Shown: piece after piece, positions 57,921-64,000 of the stretch
Layout of the letters: every line of letters begins with the position of its first letter
Position numbering within the stretch: the first letter of the stretch is position 1
Origin: an uncultured Nitrosomonas sp.
GTDB taxonomy: Bacteria > Pseudomonadota > Gammaproteobacteria > Burkholderiales > Nitrosomonadaceae
Length of the DNA stretch: 64,000 nucleotides
Direction of reading: 5' to 3'
Assembly (NCBI GenBank): GCA_902826115.1
Contig: CADEDO010000006.1
Span: 1-64,000, forward strand
Translations under genes and position numbers: made by a program
The notes under the pieces: generated by a model
The model's input: only the letters and a program-made list of their open reading frames with translations
The model's database searches: none
What the model was told of the DNA's origin: nothing

Positions 57921-59504
57921 CTATGCAAACTTATGTAGCTTTGCTGGGATTTGATCAACGATAACTTCGTTGATCAGTTTCTCTGTAAAGTGATGCTCGC
58001 GTGAGGAAGCGGAAGAAATTTCGGACACAATGGCAATCACACTGCGAATGGAAGCAGCAATTTCTTCCATCGTTTCCCCTGCATGCGAAACAAGTTTATT
58101 ACCAGCCGCAATTTTATTTTCAGAATCACTGACTAATTCTTTGATTTCGCTGGCTGCTGCAGCCACTCGCTGCGAGAGTGTACGTACTTCGCCGGCTACC
58201 ACAGCAAAGCCGCGACCTTGACTGCCAGCACGAGCAGCCTCAACTGCAGCATTAAGGGCAAGAATATTTGTCTGAAAAGTAATCTCGTCGATGATGAAAA
58301 TAATCTCTGAAATTTTATTTGAAGATTCCTTGATGGAATCCATTGTAGTCATCACCTGTCCTACCACATCCACACCTTTATTAGTGACCGGAGACATTCC
58401 GTTGGCAACACGTAAGATATCATTCAGATTGTTCTCTATAAAAATGGAAAGCTGATTAAAGGATTCGGCGAGCGATCGATTGAAACCCTGCTTATCATGG
58501 ATATCCATTTTGAGATTGAAGCCATTTTTATTGTTAGCCGCTGCATCGACGATGCCTTGGATTTCGCTGACGATCTTGGTGAGGGAATCGACCGTATTGT
58601 TCACGCCATTTTTGGTTTCACCGAATACACCAGGGTAATCTTTGGTTATTTTTTGACTTAAATCTCCGGCAGCCAAAGCGCTGGTTACACGCATCACATC
58701 ATTTAAGCCTACTTCGGTGGTTTCAGAGAGTTGGTTCAGTAATCCACAGATTTTATTGCCAAAACCATTTTTATTAGACAAATCTATTTTTTTGCTGAAA
58801 TCTCCTTGCACAGCAGCATCTACGATGACCTCAATTTCTGTTACCAAGTGCGATAAATGCTTCTGCATGGCGATCATAGAAGCCAGCATGCCACTAGATT
58901 CGCTTTGATGATCCACCTCGATGTGATAATTCAAATCTCCCTGGGTTATTCTTTCTGCCATGAGCGCCACCTTTGCAGATTCAATCCCTTCCATACGTAA
59001 CTGAACGGCTAAATAAACCAATATAACTGATTCAAATACGACATAAGCGGCATGCAACAAGACAATGCCAAAACTTTCACCGTGGTGGAAAATCCAAACA
59101 TCAAGTTGAGACGCTTGTAAAAAATTTCCAACCAAATGCTGTGTGGCAATGAGTGCTGCACCAAATACAATCGGTCGCCAATCCCGATAGGCCAATAAGA
59201 ATGCCAGCACTACAAACAGGCCAAAGTGCATTTCTATCAATCCGTGACTGATTTGGATTTGAATAGCGATCTGAATGATTAAAGCACTTGCCATCGACAA
59301 TCTGGAAACCAGCGTTCCTTTCAGCGCACGCCAGACTAAAAAGGGGATGATTAAAGCAGGAATGCCAATCGCCAAACTTAAGCTTAATTGATCATAGAAT
59401 AATCCAAGTACAACTGTTACCAAAAACAAAAAAACAACCGTTGCCATCATTACTGCATCGACTCGGGTGCGAATTGGTTTGAGTAAAACTTCATTATTAT
59501 CCAT
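57921..59504 (-). CDS. Chemoreceptor-like protein with multi-helix membrane sensor and trimmed signalling domain
   Basis: The 527-residue protein starts with about six membrane helices (residues 15-175), then a chain of HAMP-like units (repeated DYPGVFGETKNGVNNTVDSL and LNDVMRVTSALAAGDLSQKITK patterns), and a signalling domain with its tip [22 protein letters not shown] intact. Two parts are missing compared with the neighbour at 53197: the ascending helix is cut short, with NDILRVANGMSP joined directly to VDVVGQVMTTMDSI, and the end after EISSAS is replaced by an unrelated 25-residue tail (REHHFTEKLINEVIVDQ and on). Usual methylation segments and a CheR-binding tail are absent. It may act in a signalling array without normal adaptation, or be decaying. 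Confidence 0.82.
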   Translation of the reverse strand: MDNNEVLLKPIRTRVDAVMMATVVFLFLVTVVLGLFYDQLSLSLAIGIPALIIPFLVWRALKGTLVSRLSMASALIIQIAIQIQISHGLIEMHFGLFVVLAFLLAYRDWRPIVFGAALIATQHLVGNFLQASQLDVWIFHHGESFGIVLLHAAYVVFESVILVYLAVQLRMEGIESAKVALMAERITQGDLNYHIEVDHQSESSGMLASMIAMQKHLSHLVTEIEVIVDAAVQGDFSKKIDLSNKNGFGNKICGLLNQLSETTEVGLNDVMRVTSALAAGDLSQKITKDYPGVFGETKNGVNNTVDSLTKIVSEIQGIVDAAANNKNGFNLKMDIHDKQGFNRSLAESFNQLSIFIENNLNDILRVANGMSPVTNKGVDVVGQVMTTMDSIKESSNKISEIIFIIDEITFQTNILALNAAVEAARAGSQGRGFAVVAGEVRTLSQRVAAAASEIKELVSDSENKIAAGNKLVSHAGETMEEIAASIRSVIAIVSEISSASSREHHFTEKLINEVIVDQIPAKLHKFA

Positions 59505-59921
59505 TCTACGTCTCTCAGTTTGATTGATAGTTGTGCTGTAACAGCCAGTTATTTTTCCGATACAGCCAAGTCAAGCAAAATAGGCTATTAGCCAACCAAA
59601 CAATATTTGCGATCGTTATCTTGCAGACTCGGAGTATTTAGAAAGTCTGTGTACAGCGGCAATAGATTGATTACACTTTAGGAAAAATCCTACAAACAAT
59701 GCTGAAGTAGTGAATTGGGTAGGTTTGGATGCTTATATCTACAAATTCAATCGGATATTAGTCAGTTTATAGTAGCCATGGTTTGGCTACCATAATTAGC
59801 AATGATCAAAACATTGAGTATTTACCTATTGATATCGATAATTTCCTTGCAGTCTTTGAAGCGCTAAAAAGCCTCTCATGTAAGAAAAATTACCAATAAT
59901 CTGCTCGCTGTTAAGTGCTGT
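59505..59921. other. 417-bp intergenic region between the second chemoreceptor and the lipid-kinase gene
   Basis: No coding frame stands out. Two small inverted repeats lie in it: TTTAGG-N6-CCTACA (59677-59694) and GTAGCCA-TGGTT-TGGCTAC (59772-59790). Both are on the upstream side of the chemoreceptor gene, and the first resembles the flhD upstream site. Confidence 0.4.
59677..59694. promoter_or_regulatory. Inverted-repeat site TTTAGG-N6-CCTACA upstream of the second chemoreceptor gene
   Basis: The core TAGGA-AAAA-TCCTA is a perfect inverted repeat about 170 bp before the chemoreceptor start codon. It differs from the flhD upstream site (2442-2460) by one base in the left arm and one base of spacing. 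Confidence 0.3.
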
Positions 59922-60923
59922 TTAATGATTGGCTGCCTGCAAGACAGAGGTATTCAAATACGGTGGAATCAGTACCCGAATGGGTCGCGGACTGATGCTA
60001 AATTCGACCGTACTTTCAGCTTCGATATCGCGATTGCGGAAGTAATCACCATCAACCTGCAATGGATAAGATTTTTCATGCAGGGTACAAGCGATGTTTT
60101 TTCCTGAGAAAAACTGCATAGGCAGGTTTGCGGGCTTGCGTTGCAAGATTTTCATGGCTTTGATCAGTTCGTGTTGATGCCGTGCACCGGGTAAGAATCC
60201 CAGTACCAGCTCGTTTTTGGAGGGATTAGCCGCAGGTACGAGTTGCAAGTTTCTGGCATAAGCTGAATTGTTAGCGATAATGATATATCCGGAGCCATGA
60301 TCGATCACTGGTTCGCCGTCAATACTGACGGATACTGTTGGATGATGCAACGCACACAAGGCTTTGAGTCCATGCCAGACATAGATTGAATCATTCAAAG
60401 GGCCTTTTCTTTTACCAATATTTTTAACCGTGAGCGAATCCAGGCCCATGGATGCCATATTGAAAAATGGTTTTTCCCCTTGAATACCTTTACCACTGAT
60501 CAAACCGTAAAATTGTTGCAGACAAGTGCCTGAGGTGATCGATTGCAACAGATCTTCCGCGCTGGCGCTCATTTCATAAAACCGCGCAAATAGCGATTCA
60601 TTTCCACCTGGAATCGCGTAAATGGGCGTGGCTGTCTTATTGATGATATCTAAAAGCTTGCGTATGGTCCCATCGCCACCGACTACCACAACAAGATCGC
60701 TGGCAGCAATGTCATCAGAGATACGCATGTAACCTTTCATTTTTTTCTCAGATGTGCGCACTTCAACGGTTTTTCCATGGAACATCAACTCCGTTTCCAG
60801 CTTGCAAGCCATGGCTTCAGTGTTTCCTGCGCTGGATATTGGATTGTAAATAATCAGGATCTTTTGTGGAGAGGGTATTTTGATGACCATCGGGTTGTGT
60901 TGGAATAAAAGATTGTCTTTCAT
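59922..60923 (-). CDS. Diacylglycerol kinase-fold lipid kinase (YegS/DagK family)
   Basis: The 333-residue protein has the lipid-kinase catalytic fold: IIYNPISSAGNTEAM near the start, the nucleotide-binding GGDGT motif at 82-86, and PGGNESLFARF where the family usually has a PxGTxNxFA pattern. Members phosphorylate lipids such as diacylglycerol, ceramide or sphingosine; the lipid here is unknown. Two further genes on the same strand upstream encode a glycosyltransferase and an LpxH-like phosphatase, suggesting one pathway for an envelope lipid. The ATG at 60923 lacks a strong ribosome site. Confidence 0.85.
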   Translation of the reverse strand: MKDNLLFQHNPMVIKIPSPQKILIIYNPISSAGNTEAMACKLETELMFHGKTVEVRTSEKKMKGYMRISDDIAASDLVVVVGGDGTIRKLLDIINKTATPIYAIPGGNESLFARFYEMSASAEDLLQSITSGTCLQQFYGLISGKGIQGEKPFFNMASMGLDSLTVKNIGKRKGPLNDSIYVWHGLKALCALHHPTVSVSIDGEPVIDHGSGYIIIANNSAYARNLQLVPAANPSKNELVLGFLPGARHQHELIKAMKILQRKPANLPMQFFSGKNIACTLHEKSYPLQVDGDYFRNRDIEAESTVEFSISPRPIRVLIPPYLNTSVLQAANH

Positions 60924-61011
60924 ATCTGAGTTTAAAAATTTCTCTAATGGTTAGAATAAATCACTGGTGAATCAAAATGATAGTTCTGCTGATAAAATTT
61001 CAGTGACAGTA

Positions 61012-62049
61012 TCAATCAACCGGGATTACCTTAACATCCGACCATATCTGACGACACCAGGATGGATCAATGGGCAGCATACCGTCCTTGATCCATTGCA
61101 CTAGATATTTTGCCGTGTTGGGGTAAGTCACTTGTATAGCCTTGGATTCATACAGCCATTGCTCAATTATTTTCGCATCGACGCTGTGCATCATTTTTCC
61201 GTATCCTAATAGTTGAAGAGCCGCTGCATTGGAAGTTTGTTCCATTTGTGCATGCACAGGTTTTACCAGGATTTTTTTGCCCAGTTGCAATGATTCGCTG
61301 GCCAGCTCAAAACCAGCATTGCAAATGATACCGGTACAATCCGACAAATCTTTTTGGAACCCGTGTAGAGACAATGGCTTGCAATGAATATGCGCATAAG
61401 GCGAAGTCACATTCTCTGGAGAATAAATAAAGAATTCAAATTCCTTGAAGGGCGATAACAGTTTCATCACCTGTTGCTGATCTTCAAAGGGCAGATAGAT
61501 CACTACTTTATTTCTCTGTATCTGCTGAGCAATGATCGGAGTTTCAATCACAGGTGGCAAAATAGGTTGATCGAAATGATGCCAATGCAAACCGATGCCA
61601 ATATCAACCGGAGCAAAATTTCTCATCACCGCTTCGGAAACCGGATCAGTGCCTGCGCGGGGAATGTGGTATTGGAATGCATATTGATGACTGATACCTA
61701 TGGTTTTTTTGTTCTGTTGGCGCGCTGCCCAGGCAGTGATGGGTTCGTAATCACAAATCACCACATCGTAACCGCTTAAATCCAACTGTTTGATGTCTTT
61801 TAGAAAACGTAGTGGCTTGGATTGCAATACTGTTTGCAGATGATTGATTTTGCCATTCTGAGTGCTGAACGTCAGACCATTGCGCCATTGATAGCCGTTA
61901 AACACTTCCATATCGAAAAATTTATCTTGCGGCCTGCCAGTAAATTGATAAGTGACTTCAAGATTAGCAGCTTGTAGTTCTCTGGCCATGATGCGACCGC
62001 GAGTGATATGACCATTACCGGTTCCTTGGATGCCATAAAATATCTTCAT
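61012..62049 (-). CDS. MJ1255/VC2487-family glycosyltransferase
   Basis: The 345-residue protein has the GT-B look of the MJ1255-type family, remotely related to MurG: FYGIQGTGNGHITRGRIMARELQ at the start, VVICDYEPITAWAARQQ mid-way in the first domain, and CTGIICNAGFELASESLQLGKKILVKP, the nucleotide-sugar-binding turn, in the second. Such enzymes transfer a sugar onto a lipid or other acceptor; neither donor nor acceptor can be assigned. AGGA lies before the ATG. It sits between the lipid-kinase and LpxH-like genes. Confidence 0.85.
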   Translation of the reverse strand: MKIFYGIQGTGNGHITRGRIMARELQAANLEVTYQFTGRPQDKFFDMEVFNGYQWRNGLTFSTQNGKINHLQTVLQSKPLRFLKDIKQLDLSGYDVVICDYEPITAWAARQQNKKTIGISHQYAFQYHIPRAGTDPVSEAVMRNFAPVDIGIGLHWHHFDQPILPPVIETPIIAQQIQRNKVVIYLPFEDQQQVMKLLSPFKEFEFFIYSPENVTSPYAHIHCKPLSLHGFQKDLSDCTGIICNAGFELASESLQLGKKILVKPVHAQMEQTSNAAALQLLGYGKMMHSVDAKIIEQWLYESKAIQVTYPNTAKYLVQWIKDGMLPIDPSWCRQIWSDVKVIPVD

Positions 62050-62220
62050 TTCAATGTGTTCCTAAGGTTCTGAAAGCGACGCGCATACATGAGTACGATG
62101 AATTGATACCATTCAGCAAAGCTTTTGATGTGTTATTGGAAGTTGGTTTGCATGAGATCCGCGAAGGGTAATGATCTGCTATGAGAAAGCAGCGGCCATT
62201 TTTTGGCTTTATATTCATAT

Positions 62221-63030
62221 TCAGGCGGCTTTCTTACTGGCAAGTAACTCTTCCTGAATCTGGTTCTTGTATTGTTCAAAGCGTTCAGACCAGAAAACCA
62301 GCTCCAGCGATCCGTCGGTGTGTTCCAGCAAGGTCGAGCAGCTCTCCACCCAATCGCCATCATTGCAGTACAAAACGGAATTAATTTCTCTTAATTCGGC
62401 ATGATGGATATGCCCACAGACAACACCATCAACACCACGCTCATGCGCCAGATGTGCCAATGCATCTTCAAAACTGCTGATATAACTGACTGCATTCTTG
62501 ACCTTCAATTTTAGATAAGCAGCCAGTGACCAGTAGGAGAAACCGAAGAATTTGCGCAGGCTATTGATATAGTGATTGAGGTCCAACAAAGTGTCGTAGG
62601 CGACATTTCCCAATTTAGCAAGCCAGCGGCTATTTTTGACGATGACATCAAATTCATCGCCATGCATTATCAGCAATTTTTTTCCTTCGGCTGATGTGTG
62701 CACATAATCTTGATGAATCTCGATGTTGCCGAATACATGACTGACACAATCCCGCAACGCTTCATCATGATTGCCGGGAATATAAATGACTTTAGTGCCA
62801 TGCTTAGCTTTGCCTAAAATAGACCGAATTACATTAGTGTGTTCTTGCGGCCAGTAAGGATTCTTTTTGATGCTCCAAAAATCGACAATGTCGCCGACCA
62901 GAAAAAGATAATCCGTTTCGACAGAATGCAGAAAATGCAAGAGTGCATCGGCTTGGCAACCGCGAAATCCGAGATGAACATCTGAGATCCAAACACTTCT
63001 GACTTTGATAGGAGCTGTATTCTTCACCAT
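62221..63030 (-). CDS. LpxH-like metallophosphoesterase (UDP-2,3-diacylglucosamine diphosphatase family)
   Basis: The 269-residue calcineurin-fold enzyme has all metal-binding motifs: Asp17-x-His19 (SDVHLGFRG), Gly-Asp at 46-47 (VGDIVDFW), Gly-Asn-His-Asp-Glu at 86-90 and a late GHIHHAE. The family relates to LpxH, which cuts UDP-diacylglucosamine in lipid A synthesis, but this longer branch is a separate group often next to a lipid kinase and a glycosyltransferase, as here. A phosphatase acting on a glycolipid precursor is my inference. The ATG at 63030 lies after AAAAGGC. Confidence 0.82.
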   Translation of the reverse strand: MVKNTAPIKVRSVWISDVHLGFRGCQADALLHFLHSVETDYLFLVGDIVDFWSIKKNPYWPQEHTNVIRSILGKAKHGTKVIYIPGNHDEALRDCVSHVFGNIEIHQDYVHTSAEGKKLLIMHGDEFDVIVKNSRWLAKLGNVAYDTLLDLNHYINSLRKFFGFSYWSLAAYLKLKVKNAVSYISSFEDALAHLAHERGVDGVVCGHIHHAELREINSVLYCNDGDWVESCSTLLEHTDGSLELVFWSERFEQYKNQIQEELLASKKAA

Positions 63031-63379
63031 AAATGCCTTTTTTAATTGGGTTATTCATGGCATCACAGCATAAAGAGGGTTTATGAAGCTACGTTGAAGT
63101 ATTTATTAAATATTCATGAAATGTTTATTAAAAGGAGGGGAGGGTAAGGTTGTCATGATACTTTGCTGTGAATATACAGATTCAACAAAATCAGAATTTT
63201 AAGGATAGCCGCGTTGCAAAATTCAATGGAAGTATTCATCCTGTGTCGATGCTTTATTCTGTTACCTATCCATACCATGCAAGAAAATACATCATCATCA
63301 TGTATTTAAAATCATATTCAAACGATTATGTAAAAACGGAATTAAGCAGAGAGCGTCAGGCGTTATCTCTATGGAAGTT
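63031..63379. other. 349-bp intergenic region upstream of the LpxH-like gene
   Basis: A G-rich patch GGAGGGGAGGG lies near 63136-63146 in an otherwise A/T-rich stretch. The short frame 63168-63440 on the plus strand lacks a ribosome site and overlaps the end of the GGDEF gene, so I did not accept it. Confidence 0.3.
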
Positions 63380-64000
63380 TCAGTTATCGTGTGCAACCAC
63401 CGTATTGCCGCCACATGCTTTTGCTTGGCATACAGCTTGATTGGCTGCTTTGGATAGCTCGGGAAAACCTTCCGTTGAATCTTGGCTTATTTCAGCGACA
63501 CCAAAGCTTGCGGTTACACTCAAATTAGTTGGCTTTAGATTTTCAATCGATTTGCGAATCTTTTCTGCAATGATCGCTGCATTTGAAATATCGCAGTGTG
63601 ACAATAGCAACACAAATTCCTCTCCTTCCTGTCGAGCAGCGACATCCTCTTTTCGAATGGATTGAGAAAGTATCGAAGCGATTTCTTTCAATACGCAATC
63701 GCCTGTTTTTTGGCCATATGTTTCATTAATTTGTTTGAATTGATCGATGCTAACGCTAATTAGACTGTAGGGAATGCTGTGTCGTGTTGCTTCACGCAGC
63801 CTGGATGGTGCGGTTTCCATGAGAAAATCATAGTTGTACAAACCTGTTACCGGATCTTTCATGGCTGAAATGAATGAGTCACTTGTGCTGCATTTCTGCA
63901 CGCGCGCCTTGTCTAATAATTTCTTGTTAATAATCAAGTTGCTGACTCTTGCAAGCAATTCTTCTTCAACTAACGGTTTGGTGACGTAATCATTGGCACC
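63380..64000 (-). CDS. Response regulator with GGDEF domain (PleD-like), C-terminal part
   Basis: The frame runs off the right edge. The visible start GANDYVTKPLVEEELLARV is the end of a receiver domain, including the conserved Lys-Pro. It is followed by a GGDEF domain (DPVTGLYNYDFLMETAPSR, then SVSIDQFKQINETYGQKTGD) with the signature RQEGEEF, where the first Gly of GGEEF is Glu. That change may weaken or remove diguanylate cyclase activity. The C terminus is complete. An apparent TTG start at 63958 is internal. Confidence 0.85.
   Translation of the reverse strand, partial: GANDYVTKPLVEEELLARVSNLIINKKLLDKARVQKCSTSDSFISAMKDPVTGLYNYDFLMETAPSRLREATRHSIPYSLISVSIDQFKQINETYGQKTGDCVLKEIASILSQSIRKEDVAARQEGEEFVLLLSHCDISNAAIIAEKIRKSIENLKPTNLSVTASFGVAEISQDSTEGFPELSKAANQAVCQAKACGGNTVVAHDN

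Noticed and set aside
59772-59790. Hairpin GTAGCCA-TGGTT-TGGCTAC
   Set aside because: Short and without a T run, and no gene ends beside it. It may be chance in a non-coding stretch.
63136-63146. G-rich patch that might fold as a G-quadruplex
   Set aside because: Only one run of four G and one of three; the others are pairs, so a stable structure is doubtful.
63168-63440. Plus-strand frame of 90 codons next to the partial GGDEF gene
   Set aside because: It overlaps the end of a clear gene on the other strand and lacks a ribosome site and coding character.

Overview
The window looks like chromosomal DNA of a motile, autotroph-like betaproteobacterium. My best guess is the family Nitrosomonadaceae (Nitrosomonas-like). 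The supporting signs are a short-form HisG, FlhDC as flagellar master regulator, a periplasmic alpha-type carbonic anhydrase, a moderately AT-rich base composition, and a 140-bp inverted-repeat element of a kind I recall from such genomes. No ammonia-oxidation gene lies in the window, so the genus is an inference.

Layout. Bases 1-400 hold the 3' end of a tyrosine recombinase abutting a tRNA-Asn gene, the classic edge of an integrated island that continues to the left. Bases 678-3480 hold a degenerate receiver-GGDEF-EAL phosphodiesterase followed by flhD-flhC. Bases 3509-13958 are housekeeping: aspartate aminotransferase, uvrB, an NrfJ-like secreted protein, an rRNA methyltransferase, a sodB-hisG-hisD run, an exbD without an exbB beside it, and purE-purK-purC. 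Bases 14006-21323 are mixed: a two-receiver LuxR-type regulator, corA, a small protein, an acyl-CoA dehydrogenase, a stand-alone JAMM protease, a lipoprotein with a strong terminator, and a lone pseudopilin. A large GGDEF-EAL protein (21330-24203) and a quinone-oxidoreductase-like gene follow. Bases 25394-31430 encode a complete RND efflux pump (outer-membrane lipoprotein, adaptor, permease). Two surface or envelope proteins, purB, and a grpE-dnaK-dnaJ heat-shock cluster with a convincing sigma-32 promoter come next, then ydcH-like, priA and a lipoprotein. Bases 43291-48474 carry a Rieske oxygenase, an EamA exporter, several small membrane or cytosolic proteins, a GNAT acetyltransferase and an alpha-carbonic anhydrase. 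Bases 48635-51123 are a membrane PAS-GGDEF-EAL gene broken by one missing base in a run of G. After a FadL-type porin and a MITE-like element come an MCP-cheW pair, an ftsH paralogue, and a second, oddly trimmed chemoreceptor. The right end carries a lipid-kinase / MJ1255-type glycosyltransferase / LpxH-like phosphatase cluster and the start-less end of a receiver-GGDEF gene that runs off the window.

Themes. Four separate genes make or break cyclic di-GMP, one of them directly upstream of flhDC, and two chemoreceptors plus CheW lie in the same 64 kb, so control of motility versus surface life dominates the regulatory content. Two receiver domains have Asn where the phosphoacceptor Asp should be. 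I found no CRISPR array, no toxin-antitoxin pair, no complete insertion sequence and no secondary-metabolite cluster. I do not see a clear, wholly new multigene system. The best leads are the glycolipid-type cluster at 59922-63030, the frameshifted c-di-GMP gene, the trimmed chemoreceptor, the orphan hairpin between the divergent cheW and ftsH genes, and the MITE-like element.
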